This document shows, in pieces, positions 31,614 to 40,323 of a DNA stretch of 64,000 nt. The position numbers and the translations under genes were made by a program. The DNA is from Streptomyces venezuelae. GTDB lineage: Bacteria; Actinomycetota; Actinomycetes; Streptomycetales; Streptomycetaceae. The stretch spans positions 6,493,501-6,557,500 of the forward strand of contig NZ_CP029190.1 of assembly GCF_008642295.1 (NCBI RefSeq), given 5' to 3'. Positions within the stretch are counted from its first letter, which is position 1. Each line of letters starts with the position of its first letter. Below the pieces are notes generated by a model. That model ran no database searches, was not told the origin of the DNA, and saw only the letters and a list, made by a program, of their open reading frames with translations.

Positions 31614-33334
31614 GCCAGCACCGCCGTGCGGTAGGCCTCGTCACCGGCGACGAGATCGGCGTGCACCCCGTCGGCGGCCACGGCACCGCCGTCGAGCACC
31701 ACCACCCGGTCGGTGACGGTGAGCAGGGCGGGGCTGGTGGTGACGAGGAGGGTGGTGCGGCCCCGGCGGATCTCCCGCAGCCTGGCGGCGATCACCGATT
31801 CGGTGACCGCGTCCACCGCCGTCGTCGGATCGTGCAGGACCAGGACCGGGGGATCGGCGGCGAGGGCGCGGGCGAGCGCGACCCGCTGGCGCTGGCCGCC
31901 GGAGAGCGACCGGCCGCGTTCGGCGAGCAGGGTGTCCACCCCCTCGGGGAGGGTGCGGGCCACGTCGTCGGCGGCCGAGGCCCGCAGCGCGGCCTCGATG
32001 CGGTCCGTGAGGACCGCGGGGGCTTCGGTGTCCGCACGGTCGTCCGAGCCGGCCGCGACATTGGCGAGCAGGCTGCTCTCGAACAGGGCGGCGTCGTGCT
32101 GGGCCACCCGGATCGCCCCACGGACATCGGCCGGGTCCAGGGCGGTCAGTGACAGGCCGTCGAGTGCGATGGTGCCCTCGGCCGGATCGGCCTCGCGGCC
32201 CAGGCAGAGCAGCAGATCGCGGGCGACCGCCGGATCCCGGGTCACGACCCCGAGGAATTCGCCCGGCCGGACGTCCAGGTCGATCCCGCGCAGCGCGCCG
32301 AAGCCGACCCCGCGCAGGGCGAGGCCGCCGTCGGTCTTCGCCGGCAGGGCGGTGTCACCGGCCGCCACCGCGTGCGGTGCCGCGAGCACCTCGGCGATCC
32401 GGCGGGCCGAGGCACGCCCCTGGGCGAACTCGGCGTTGACCCAGGTGAGCATCTGGAAGGGGCCGAGCAGGAACTGGGCGAGTCCGACCGCGGCCACCAG
32501 GTCGCCGACGCTGATCGTGCCGTTCATGGCCAGGTACGCCCCGGCCATGCCGATGCCGGCGATGAACAGCCCGGTGAGCGCGAGGACCGCGCCCTCGTGG
32601 CCGGCCCGGCTGTGGGCGGCGCGCAGGGCGGCGGCGAGGGAGTCCTGGCTGGTGCGGCGGTAGCGGGACACGGCCGCGGACTCGGCACCGATGCCCTTGA
32701 GGACGCGCAGCCCGGCGACCAGGTCGGCGGCCACGCCGGAGGCGTGCGCGGCCCGGTCCTGTTCGACCTCGCTGCGCTGCTCCAGCGGCATGCTGATGCG
32801 GTGGCCGAGCCACAGCAGCGGGGGAATGCCGAGCAGGACGAGCAGGCCGAGCGGTACCGAGATGCGCAGCAGGGCCACCGCGCTGATGGCGAGACCGGCG
32901 AGGCCCGCGATGCCGAAGGGCAGCATGGTGGCCACGGTGCCCACCCGGCGGGCGTCGTCGGTGGCGATGTTGGTCAGTTCGCCGGGGAGCCGGTTCGCCT
33001 CGGCGCCGCCGCGCGCGTCCAGGACCCTGGTCCCGAGTTCCACCCGGATTCCGTGGGCGGCCTCTTCACCGCCGCGTTCGGCGATCCGGGCGCTGATCCG
33101 GTAACAGGTGGACAGGACGAGGAACAGGACGGCGAGGACGATCAGCCAGCGCACCAGGGCGCCGGTCGAACCCGTGGCCACGGCCTGGTCGATGACCACG
33201 CCGATGACGACGGGGACCATGGCCTCACAGCCCTGATGGGTCATTCCCAGGAGCGAGGCACCGGCGACGCGCCGTCGCTGGCCTCCGATCGCGCGCCGGA
33301 GGACATCGCCTCCGGTCGGACCCCCAGTGAGCAT
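31610..33334 (-). CDS. ABC exporter half-transporter, degenerate-Walker subunit
   Basis: This 574-residue TMD-NBD half-transporter is the first gene of the exporter operon. Six membrane segments occur in residues ~20-290. In the NBD the P-loop is gone: where GxxGxGKS/T should be, the sequence reads VVTRDPAVARDLL (~residue 358). Walker B is altered to VLVLHDPTTAVD, replacing the magnesium Asp and catalytic Glu. The signature LSGGQRQRVALARAL is perfect. It therefore supplies the signature half of a single working ATP site with its partner. The ATG at 33334 follows GGAGGAC, with an iron box 27 bases further upstream. It resembles siderophore exporters in other actinobacterial clusters by context. 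Confidence 0.88.
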   Translation of the reverse strand: MLTGGPTGGDVLRRAIGGQRRRVAGASLLGMTHQGCEAMVPVVIGVVIDQAVATGSTGALVRWLIVLAVLFLVLSTCYRISARIAERGGEEAAHGIRVELGTRVLDARGGAEANRLPGELTNIATDDARRVGTVATMLPFGIAGLAGLAISAVALLRISVPLGLLVLLGIPPLLWLGHRISMPLEQRSEVEQDRAAHASGVAADLVAGLRVLKGIGAESAAVSRYRRTSQDSLAAALRAAHSRAGHEGAVLALTGLFIAGIGMAGAYLAMNGTISVGDLVAAVGLAQFLLGPFQMLTWVNAEFAQGRASARRIAEVLAAPHAVAAGDTALPAKTDGGLALRGVGFGALRGIDLDVRPGEFLGVVTRDPAVARDLLLCLGREADPAEGTIALDGLSLTALDPADVRGAIRVAQHDAALFESSLLANVAAGSDDRADTEAPAVLTDRIEAALRASAADDVARTLPEGVDTLLAERGRSLSGGQRQRVALARALAADPPVLVLHDPTTAVDAVTESVIAARLREIRRGRTTLLVTTSPALLTVTDRVVVLDGGAVAADGVHADLVAGDEAYRTAVLA

Positions 33335-33360
33335 GCGTGTCCTCCGGAGCGAGTCAGTAG

Positions 33361-33379
33361 TTAGGTAAGGCTACACTAA
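33361..33379 (-). promoter_or_regulatory. Iron box for the exporter operon
   Basis: TTAGGTAAGGCTACACTAA matches the iron-box consensus at about 15 of 19 positions. It lies 27 bases upstream of the exporter ATG, in the divergent region shared with the importer operon. Confidence 0.8.
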
Positions 33380-33478
33380 GCAATGGCGGCTGCCGAGGGT
33401 GGTTCGGTCCCCCTGCGGGCCCGGTGTGAGCAGCGCATTTGCCCGGCTCTGCCCGGACGTTGACCCTGTGGGGCGCAT

Positions 33479-33497
33479 TCGGTTAGCCTCACCTAAG
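33479..33497 (+). promoter_or_regulatory. Iron box for the importer operon
   Basis: The core GGTTAGCCTCACCTAAG is a near-perfect iron-box right half with a partial left half. It lies 25 bases before the TTG start of the first permease and is the likely iron-responsive operator for the 33.5-39.0 kb operon. Confidence 0.8.
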
Positions 33498-33521
33498 TTG
33501 CCGTCACGGGGGGAGTTTCAG

Positions 33522-34631
33522 TTGTCGATCGAGGCCGGGGCAACGATCGGGAGCGGGACCGACACCTCCCCGGCAGCGGAGGCGGCGGAACCCGGACAAC
33601 CGGCACAACCGGCACCGCCGACGCGCCGGCCCGCTGCCGCCGCGCTGCGCGCCGTCGGCATCCTGGCCGCACTCGGTGCCCTGCTCGTGGTCGCCCTGCT
33701 CAGCATCTGGTGGGGCAGCCGGGACATTCCGTTCACCTCGACCTGGGACGTCCTGTGGCACCCCGACGGGTCACAGGCCGCGGTCATCATCCACGAATAC
33801 CGGATTCCGCGCACCCTCATCGGCATCCTCGTGGGCATCTCCCTGGGCCTCTCCGGCGCCCTCATGCAGGCGCTGACCCGCAATCCGCTCGCCGATCCCG
33901 GCCTGCTGGGCGTCAGCCTCGGCGCCTCCACCGGCGTGGTGTTCGCCATCGGCTTCTTCGGAGTCGCCACCGCCCTCGGCTACCTCTGGTTCGCCTTCGC
34001 CGGCGCGGCCATCGCCTCCGTGGTCGTCTACCTGCTCGGCTCCGCCGGCCGGAACCTGGTCACCCCCGACCGTCTCGTGGTCGCCGGAGCCGCCGTCACC
34101 GCCGTGTTGTGGGCCTTCAACTCGGCCGTCCTGCTGCTCAAGCCGCGCGCCTTCGACCAGTTCCGCTTCTGGACGGCCGGATCCCTGGCGGGCCGGCGGA
34201 TGGAGGTGTTCTGGGTCGTCCTGCCGTTCATCGCCGTCGGCCTGATCCTCGCGCTCGCCCTCGCCCCCTCGCTCAACGCCCTCGCCCTCGGCGAGCAGAT
34301 GGGCCGGGCCCTCGGCGTCAACGCCGGCCGCACCCGGGTGCTCGGCGTGATCGCCGTGATGCTCCTGTGCGGCGCCGGCACCGCCGCCGCCGGGCCCATC
34401 GCCTTCATCGGGCTCGTCGTCCCGCACATGGCCCGGTTCGTCGTCGGCCCCGACCAGCGCTGGCTGATGGCCTACTCGGCCCTGCTCGCGCCGATCCTGC
34501 TGCTCGGCTCCGACGTCCTGGGCCGTGTGATCGGCGCACCCGGCGAGCTCCAGGTGGGCATCGTCACCGCGTTCATCGGAGCGCCCCTCTTCCTCGCCCT
34601 GTGCCGCCGCCGAAAGCTGGTCATGCTGTGA
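33522..34631 (+). CDS. Iron-siderophore ABC transporter permease, FecCD family (first)
   Basis: This 369-residue polytopic permease with about nine to ten hydrophobic segments is expected to form half of the ferric-siderophore channel. Family motifs are YRIPRTLIGILVGISLGLSGALMQALTRNPLADPGLLGVSLGAS and GPIAFIGLVVPHMARFVVGPDQR. I chose the TTG at 33522: GGGGGGAG lies just upstream, and the longer in-frame ATG at 33399 would put the iron box inside the coding region. The N-terminal ~35 residues are Pro/Ala/Glu-rich and soluble. The stop overlaps the next permease GTG by 4 bases. Confidence 0.9.
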   Translation: MSIEAGATIGSGTDTSPAAEAAEPGQPAQPAPPTRRPAAAALRAVGILAALGALLVVALLSIWWGSRDIPFTSTWDVLWHPDGSQAAVIIHEYRIPRTLIGILVGISLGLSGALMQALTRNPLADPGLLGVSLGASTGVVFAIGFFGVATALGYLWFAFAGAAIASVVVYLLGSAGRNLVTPDRLVVAGAAVTAVLWAFNSAVLLLKPRAFDQFRFWTAGSLAGRRMEVFWVVLPFIAVGLILALALAPSLNALALGEQMGRALGVNAGRTRVLGVIAVMLLCGAGTAAAGPIAFIGLVVPHMARFVVGPDQRWLMAYSALLAPILLLGSDVLGRVIGAPGELQVGIVTAFIGAPLFLALCRRRKLVML

Positions 34632-35752
34632 CCGGTCCCGTTGTGAAGGGCCCCACCGTGAAGCCCCCCGCCGTGAAGAGCCCTGCCCCGACGAGCCCGC
34701 GCCGGTCCAGGGTGGTCACCGGTGCCGTCCTGCGCACCCCCGGCGACCGGCACTCGCTGCGCCTGGACGTCCGTACCGCAACCGTGACCCTCGCCCTGCT
34801 GGCCGCCCTGGTCGTGGTCATGGGCATCACCCTGACCACCGGCGACTTCCCGCTGTCGGTCGGCGAGGTCCTCCAGGCCCTCACCGGCAACGGCTCCGGC
34901 GCCGCCGACTTCATCGTCAACACCCTGCGGATGCCCCGCCTGGTGACCGCCCTGTGCGTCGGCGCCGCCCTCGCGGTCAGCGGCGCGATCCTGCAGAGCC
35001 TCACCCGCAACGCACTGGGCAGCCCCGACATCATCGGCTTCACCAACGGCTCCGCCACCGGAGCCCTGCTGGTCATCGTCGTCTTCAACGGCAGCATGAC
35101 CCAGGTGGCGTTCGGCGCCCTGGCCGGCGGCCTGATCACCGCCCTCCTCGTCTACCTGCTGGTGTTCGGCGGCGGATCGCCCGGCTTCCGGCTGGTCGTC
35201 ATGGGCATCGGCGTCAGCTCCCTGCTGCTCGCCGTCAACACCTACCTGATGACCCGGGCCAACTGGCAGGAGGCCCTGGAAGCGCAGGCCTGGCTGATCG
35301 GCACCCTCGGCAACCGCACCTGGGACCACGCCGGAGCGATCGCCCTGGCCACCGCCGTCCTGCTGCCCCTCGCCTTCGGACTCGGCCGCCGCCTCACCAT
35401 GGTCGAGATGGGCGACGACACCGCCCGAGCCCTCGGCGTGAACGTGGGCGCCACCCGGGCGGCCCTGCTCTTCATCAGCGTGGCCCTCGCCGCCTTCGCC
35501 ACCGCCGTGACCGGACCGATCATGTTCGTCGCGCTCGCCGGCCCCCAGCTGGCCCGTACGCTGATCCGCTCCTCGGGGCCGAGACTCGTCCCCGCCGCAC
35601 TGATGGGCGCCTTCCTGCTGGCCGTCAGCGACCTCCTGGTGCAGCGGCTGTTCTCCCCCGCCCTGCTGCCGGTGGGCGCCGGCACCGGAACCATCGGCGG
35701 GCTGTACCTCATCTGGCTGCTGGTCACCGAATCCCGAAAGAGCCGCGCATGA
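34628..35752 (+). CDS. Iron-siderophore ABC transporter permease, FecCD family (second)
   Basis: This 374-residue polytopic permease pairs with the preceding one. Motifs include LRMPRLVTALCVGAALAVSGAILQSLTRNALGSPDIIGFTNGSATGA and GPIMFVALAGPQLARTLIRSSGPRLVP. The N-terminal ~45 residues are a soluble Lys/Pro-rich leader (VKGPTVKPPAVKSPAP). The GTG start overlaps the upstream stop (GTGA), and its own stop overlaps the ATPase start (ATGA), giving a tightly coupled three-gene importer. The substrate lipoprotein is encoded in the biosynthetic operon. Confidence 0.9.
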   Translation: MTGPVVKGPTVKPPAVKSPAPTSPRRSRVVTGAVLRTPGDRHSLRLDVRTATVTLALLAALVVVMGITLTTGDFPLSVGEVLQALTGNGSGAADFIVNTLRMPRLVTALCVGAALAVSGAILQSLTRNALGSPDIIGFTNGSATGALLVIVVFNGSMTQVAFGALAGGLITALLVYLLVFGGGSPGFRLVVMGIGVSSLLLAVNTYLMTRANWQEALEAQAWLIGTLGNRTWDHAGAIALATAVLLPLAFGLGRRLTMVEMGDDTARALGVNVGATRAALLFISVALAAFATAVTGPIMFVALAGPQLARTLIRSSGPRLVPAALMGAFLLAVSDLLVQRLFSPALLPVGAGTGTIGGLYLIWLLVTESRKSRA

Positions 35753-36642
35753 CAGCGACGACCTCGTCCTCCGCCCCCTCGGCCCGGCTGCGGGCCGAAG
35801 GGCTGACCCTCTCCTACGACCAGCGCACCGTGGCGACCGACCTCGGGGTGGTCATCCCCGACCACTCCTTCACGGTGATCATCGGCCCGAACGCCTGCGG
35901 CAAGTCCACCCTGCTCAAGGCCCTCGCCCGGATGCTGAAGCCGAAGGCCGGCGAGGTCTACCTGGACGGCGCGGCCATCTCCTCGTACCGCACCCGCGAG
36001 GTCGCCCGCCGGCTCGGCCTGCTCCCGCAGTCCTCCACCGCCCCCGGCGGCATCACGGTCGGCGACCTGGTGGCCCGGGGCCGCTACCCGCACCAGAAGA
36101 TCCTCAAGCAGTGGTCCGCCGCGGACGAGAATGCCGTGACCGAAGCGATGACCCGGACCGGGGTCCTCGACCTCGCCGACCGCCCGGTCGACGACCTCTC
36201 CGGCGGCCAGCGGCAGCGGGTCTGGCTCTCCATGGTCCTCGCCCAGCAGACCGACATCCTGCTGCTCGACGAGCCCACCACCTACCTCGACATCGCCCAC
36301 CAGGTCGAGGTGCTGAACCTCTGCGCCGACCTGCACGAGCACCGGGGCCAGACCATCGTGGCCGTCCTGCACGACCTCAACCAGGCCTGCCGCTACGCCA
36401 GCCACCTCGTGGTGCTCAAGCCCGGCGGCATCGTCGCCGCCGAGGGCAACCCCGCCGAGGTGATGACCGCGGAGCTCGTCGAGGACGTCTTCGGCCTGCC
36501 CTGCCGGATCATCGACGACCCGGAGACCGGCACCCCGCTGATGATCCCCACCGCCCGTACCCGACTCACCGCGGCAGGCGCCGGCACCCCGGCCGCCGCC
36601 GCCCCGGCCGCCGACGCCGTCGGTGCGGCCCACACCTCCTGA
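35749..36642 (+). CDS. Iron-siderophore ABC transporter ATP-binding protein (FecE/FepC-like)
   Basis: This 297-residue ATPase energises ferric-siderophore import. It has Walker A GPNACGKST, the Q-loop in LLPQSS, signature LSGGQRQRVWLSMVLAQQ, Walker B ILLLDEPTTYLDI and switch His VLHDLNQACRYA. These are typical of the FecE/FepC group. A C-terminal Ala/Pro-rich tail of ~20 residues is extra. It overlaps the second permease by 4 bases and is followed 13 bases later by the amidohydrolase. Confidence 0.9.
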   Translation: MTATTSSSAPSARLRAEGLTLSYDQRTVATDLGVVIPDHSFTVIIGPNACGKSTLLKALARMLKPKAGEVYLDGAAISSYRTREVARRLGLLPQSSTAPGGITVGDLVARGRYPHQKILKQWSAADENAVTEAMTRTGVLDLADRPVDDLSGGQRQRVWLSMVLAQQTDILLLDEPTTYLDIAHQVEVLNLCADLHEHRGQTIVAVLHDLNQACRYASHLVVLKPGGIVAAEGNPAEVMTAELVEDVFGLPCRIIDDPETGTPLMIPTARTRLTAAGAGTPAAAAPAADAVGAAHTS

Positions 36643-36655
36643 GGACGGACCGCCC

Positions 36656-38230
36656 ATGCTCGACACGCGGCTGACGAACGCCCACATCCTCACCATGGAC
36701 CCGGACCACCCGGTCGCGCGCGACCTGGGCATCTGGCAGGGCCGGATCGTGGGCCTCGACGAAGCGGTGACCACACTGCCCGCCCGCGAGGTCGTCGACC
36801 TCCAGGGGGCCACCGTGCTGCCCGGGTTCATCGACAGCCATGTACACCTGTCCTGGGCAGGACTGAAGGCGAGCACCCCCACCGTGGCGCCCTGCACCCG
36901 GGTGGAGGACGTACTGGCCGTGGTGGCCGAGGCCGTCGCCCGGAAGCCGCACGGCGCCTGGGTGGACATCGCCGGCTACGACCAGCGGGCCCTGGGCCGC
37001 CACCTGACCGCCGCCGAACTGGACAAGGTCAGCGACGGCCGCAAGGTGTTCATGGTCCACGACTCCGGGCACGCCTGCGTGGTCAACACCGCAGTCCTGG
37101 ACCTGCTCCCCGCCGAAGCGGCCGACGGACAGGGCTTCCTCGCCGAGAGCGCCATGACCGCCGCCCGGCGGCTCCGCCTGCCCTACTCCCAGGAAGAACT
37201 CGCCGACGCCATCGAGCGGGCCGGCCGCCAGTGCCTCTCCGAAGGCATCACCGCCGCCGCCGAAGCCGGCATCGGCGGCGGCCTGCTCGGCCACAGCCCC
37301 GTCGAGCTCGGCGCCTACCAGCTCCTGCGCGACCAGGGCCGACTGCCGCTGCGCGTCCAGCTGATGGCCGCCTCCGACACCATCAAGCCCGTCGCCGCCC
37401 ACACCGCCGACGGCATTCCCCGCTCCCTCGACCTCGGCCTGCGCACCGGCTTCGGGGACGACTGGCTCTCCATCGGCGCGCTCAAGGTCTACACCGACGG
37501 CGGCATGATGGCCCGTACCGCCGCCCTCACCAGCCCGTACCACGGGATGGAACACACCGGTGAATTCCAGGACGTACCGGAACGCATCGCCGAGACCATC
37601 CTCGCCGGCCACCTGGCCGGCTGGCAGCTCGCCGTCCACGCCATCGGCGACCGCGCCGTCGACCTCGCCCTGGACTCCCTGGAACACGCCCAGCGCACCC
37701 GGCCGCGCCCGGGCGCCCGGCACCGGGTCGAACACGCCGGCCTGGTCCGCCCCGACCAGCTCGCCCGCTTCGCCGCCCTCGGCGTGAGCGCGGTGGTCCA
37801 GCCCAACTTCCTGTGGTCCTTCGGCGACGACTACGCCGACGTCATGGGCCCGGACCGGGCGCACTGGATGTACCGGGGCCGCGGCTTCCTGGACCACGGA
37901 GTCACCCTGGTGGGCAGCTCCGACCGCCCCGTCACCGACGGATCGCCGCTGCGCGCCATCCAGTTCATGGTGGAACGGGCCTCCTCCTCCGGCCGGCCCA
38001 TCGGCCCGGACGAGGGCATCGGCGTCGACGCCGCGCTGCGCGCCTACACCGTGGACGGCGCCTGGGCCTGCCACTGGGAGGACAGCGCCGGCAGCCTCAC
38101 CGCGGGCAAGCGCGCCGATCTGGTGGTGCTGGCCGACGACCCGCACCGCGTCGAGACCTCCCGGATCGGGGACATCGGCGTACTGAAGACCTTCGTGAAC
38201 GGCACAGAGACTTGGAGTTCGGCAGCATGA
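36656..38230 (+). CDS. YtcJ/NfdA-like amidohydrolase
   Basis: This 524-residue metal-dependent hydrolase of the amidohydrolase superfamily (Amidohydro_3) has its first metal ligands in GFIDSHVHL (H62, H64), a probable carboxylated Lys at K277 in LKVYTDGGM, later His in VHAIGDRA and RHRVEHAGL, and a terminal Asp region VGSSDRPV. The family includes N-substituted formamide deformylase, so cleavage of a formyl-hydroxamate or of the siderophore backbone is a reasonable hypothesis. It is the fourth gene of the iron-boxed importer operon, suggesting it acts on imported ferric siderophore or trims formyl groups during assembly. ATG 36656 follows GAGGAC; an in-frame start at 36623 would overlap the ATPase gene. 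No signal peptide is present. Confidence 0.85.
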   Translation: MLDTRLTNAHILTMDPDHPVARDLGIWQGRIVGLDEAVTTLPAREVVDLQGATVLPGFIDSHVHLSWAGLKASTPTVAPCTRVEDVLAVVAEAVARKPHGAWVDIAGYDQRALGRHLTAAELDKVSDGRKVFMVHDSGHACVVNTAVLDLLPAEAADGQGFLAESAMTAARRLRLPYSQEELADAIERAGRQCLSEGITAAAEAGIGGGLLGHSPVELGAYQLLRDQGRLPLRVQLMAASDTIKPVAAHTADGIPRSLDLGLRTGFGDDWLSIGALKVYTDGGMMARTAALTSPYHGMEHTGEFQDVPERIAETILAGHLAGWQLAVHAIGDRAVDLALDSLEHAQRTRPRPGARHRVEHAGLVRPDQLARFAALGVSAVVQPNFLWSFGDDYADVMGPDRAHWMYRGRGFLDHGVTLVGSSDRPVTDGSPLRAIQFMVERASSSGRPIGPDEGIGVDAALRAYTVDGAWACHWEDSAGSLTAGKRADLVVLADDPHRVETSRIGDIGVLKTFVNGTETWSSAA

Positions 38231-38466
38231 GCGCGACCATGGAACAGACGGAAGCCATCGGGCTCCACGCCCACCTGTGGCAGCCCTCCGTGTCCGAGTT
38301 CCGCTGGGTCGTCTGGAACGCGGCCGAGGGCACGATGGTCTTCGACACCGAACTCAACTGCCCCGTGTACATCGACGACGAGCCGACCCTGCGTCAGGTC
38401 CTGGGGCGGATGCGGGAAGCGGGGGTCCCGGAGGGCAAGGACTACCCGGGCCGGCCCTGTTCGTAG
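38227..38466 (+). CDS. Small protein of unknown function in importer operon
   Basis: I do not recognise this 79-residue protein. It is acidic, rich in Trp (LWQPSVSEFRWVVWNAAEG), has single Cys residues in LNCPVY and near the C-terminus, and ends GKDYPGRPCS. No membrane segment or signal is seen. Although small and near an NRPS, it lacks the MbtH pattern. Its start overlaps the amidohydrolase stop by 4 bases (ATGA), and codon usage is ordinary for the region, so it is very likely translated and may assist the hydrolase or transporter. Confidence 0.7.
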   Translation: MSATMEQTEAIGLHAHLWQPSVSEFRWVVWNAAEGTMVFDTELNCPVYIDDEPTLRQVLGRMREAGVPEGKDYPGRPCS

Positions 38467-38504
38467 CCGCGCACGCGTACAGCCCGGTACAGGAAGGAAA
38501 TTCG

Positions 38505-39041
38505 TTGATCACGGCCACTCGGCGTCGCCTCGGCATGCCACTGCTCCCCGCGCCCCGGCCGGCCGAGCTGCCCGTACGGCCCGCGCGTCCCGCGGACGCC
38601 GCCGCGCTGGCGGCTCTGTCCCGGCCGTTCGCCCGCACGGGTGCGCTCCGCGAACGGCCCGAGGCCGTCTACGCCGCCCACGCCACCGACTTCATGGTCT
38701 GGGAGGCCCCGGACGGCACCCTCGACGGCTGCCTGGGCCTCCAGGTGTACGGCGCGGACCAGGCCGCCGGGGGCCCGCTGCCCGCGGGCGTCCTCTACAA
38801 CTTCTGCGTCACCCGCCGTATGCAGGGCCAGGGCGTCGGCGCCCTGCTGCTGCGCGCCGCGCTCACCCGCGCCAACGCCCTGTCGCTGACCGGGCTGTTC
38901 ACCGCGACCACCGGCAGCGGTGCCCTGTTCCTCCGGTACGGGTTCACCCCCGCCGACGCCTCCCTGGCGCCGGAGCCCTGGGCGGGCACCCTGGACCCGC
39001 GGCGCAACGCCAGGGTCCTGGCCCGCCGGCTCCGCGCCTGA
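38505..39041 (+). CDS. GNAT acetyltransferase, N-acetylglutamate synthase-like (ArgA-type)
   Basis: This 178-residue GNAT protein has the acetyl-CoA-binding motif RRMQGQGVGALLLRAAL and the terminal GALFLRYGFTPAD. The order of elements resembles short actinobacterial N-acetylglutamate synthases (a PFARTG...L-R stretch, DFMVWE, GCLGLQVYGAD, then the acetyl-CoA loop). That would be the first step of ornithine synthesis, feeding the argCJBD operon that converges on it. Another amine substrate cannot be excluded. I chose TTG 38505 because AGGAAGGAA sits 5 bases before it; ATG 38535 is an alternative. It is the last gene of the iron-boxed importer operon and is followed by a hairpin. Confidence 0.6.
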   Translation: MITATRRRLGMPLLPAPRPAELPVRPARPADAAALAALSRPFARTGALRERPEAVYAAHATDFMVWEAPDGTLDGCLGLQVYGADQAAGGPLPAGVLYNFCVTRRMQGQGVGALLLRAALTRANALSLTGLFTATTGSGALFLRYGFTPADASLAPEPWAGTLDPRRNARVLARRLRA

Positions 39042-39095
39042 CCCCGCACGGCGCGCACCGCACCCCCGGCACCCACGCCGGCCACGGCATACCGA

Positions 39096-39138
39096 AAGGG
39101 CCGGTCCCGGACGTCTGAAGCTTCCGGGACCGGCCCTT
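39096..39138. terminator. Bidirectional hairpin terminator
   Basis: A 16-base perfect inverted repeat (AAGGGCCGGTCCCGGA and complement) with an 11-base loop lies between the convergent acetyltransferase and argD genes. Confidence 0.8.
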
Positions 39139-39153
39139 CGTACGCATGCCCGC

Positions 39154-40323
39154 TCAGCCGTCGAGGATCCCCGGCAGCGCCACCGTCAGCGCATCCACCT
39201 CGGCCTCGCCGACGATCAGCGCCGGTGCCAGCCGTACGGTCGACGGCCCGGTCGCGATGACCAGGAACCCGGCGTCCTGGGCCGCCCGCTGCACCCGCGC
39301 AGCCACCGGCTCGGTCAGCACCACCCCGAGCAGCAGCCCGGCCCCCCGCACCTCCGCCACCAGCGGATGTCCGAGCTTCTCGATGCCGCAGCGCAGGCGC
39401 TCGCCGACCCGCCGGACCTGCGCGAGCAGCCCCTCCGACTCGATGGTGTCGAGCACCGCCAGTCCTGCCGAACAGGACACGGGATTGCCGCCGAAGGTCG
39501 AGCCGTGCTGGCCCGGGGAGAGCAGTCCGGCCGCCGCACCGAAGGCCAGCACGGCCCCGATCGGCAGCCCGCCGCCCAGCCCCTTGGCCAGCGTGATCAC
39601 ATCCGGATCGACGCCCTCCGCCGCCTGGTGGGCGAACCAGTGCCCGGTCCGGCCGATGCCGGTCTGGACCTCGTCCAGCACCAGCAGGGTGCCGGTGGCC
39701 CGGGTGATCTCCCGGGCCGCCCGCAGATATCCCTCGGGGGCCGGGATCACCCCGGCCTCACCCTGGACCGGTTCGAGGAACACGGCCGCCGTCTCCTCGG
39801 TGACCGCCGCCCGCAGCGCGGCCACCTCACCGAAGGGCACATGGGTCACCCGGCCGGGCAGCGGCAGGAACGGCTCGCGCTTCGCCGGCTGCCCGGTCAG
39901 CGCCAGCGCCCCCATCGTCCGGCCGTGGAACCCGCCCTCGGCGGCGACCACATGGCTGCGCCCGGTCCGGCGGGCGATCTTGAACGCCGCCTCGGCCGCC
40001 TCCGCACCGGAGTTGGCGAAGAACACCCGGCCCGGCCGGCCCGCCAGCCCCAGCAGCCGCTCGGCCAGCGCGACCGGGGGCCCGGCCACGTACAGATTGG
40101 AGACATGGCCCAGCCGGGCCACCTGGCCGCTCACCGCGGCCACCACGGCCGGATGCGCATGCCCGAGCGTGTTCACCGCGATTCCGGCGGTGAAGTCCAG
40201 ATAGGAACGCCCCGCTTCGTCCCAGACCGTGCAGCCCTCGCCCCGGACCAGCGCCAGCGGCGGAGTGCCGTACGTGTCCATCAGCGCGGCCTGCCAGCGC
40301 CCGGTCAGTTCTCCGGCGGTCAT
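39154..40323 (-). CDS. argD: Acetylornithine aminotransferase
   Basis: This 389-residue class III PLP aminotransferase should convert N-acetylglutamate semialdehyde to N2-acetylornithine. It shows [24 protein letters not shown], the PLP-phosphate region [14 protein letters not shown], the Schiff-base Lys in [16 protein letters not shown] and [19 protein letters not shown]. It is the last gene of argC-argJ-argB-argD; its ATG overlaps the argB stop by 4 bases. In this locus the likely purpose is ornithine supply for the siderophore. No argR-like gene follows it. Confidence 0.9.
   Translation of the reverse strand: MTAGELTGRWQAALMDTYGTPPLALVRGEGCTVWDEAGRSYLDFTAGIAVNTLGHAHPAVVAAVSGQVARLGHVSNLYVAGPPVALAERLLGLAGRPGRVFFANSGAEAAEAAFKIARRTGRSHVVAAEGGFHGRTMGALALTGQPAKREPFLPLPGRVTHVPFGEVAALRAAVTEETAAVFLEPVQGEAGVIPAPEGYLRAAREITRATGTLLVLDEVQTGIGRTGHWFAHQAAEGVDPDVITLAKGLGGGLPIGAVLAFGAAAGLLSPGQHGSTFGGNPVSCSAGLAVLDTIESEGLLAQVRRVGERLRCGIEKLGHPLVAEVRGAGLLLGVVLTEPVAARVQRAAQDAGFLVIATGPSTVRLAPALIVGEAEVDALTVALPGILDG

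Noticed and set aside
38227..38466. Second MbtH protein
   Set aside because: It is small and in a siderophore operon, but the conserved NxxGQ/SLWP and Trp spacing of MbtH is missing.
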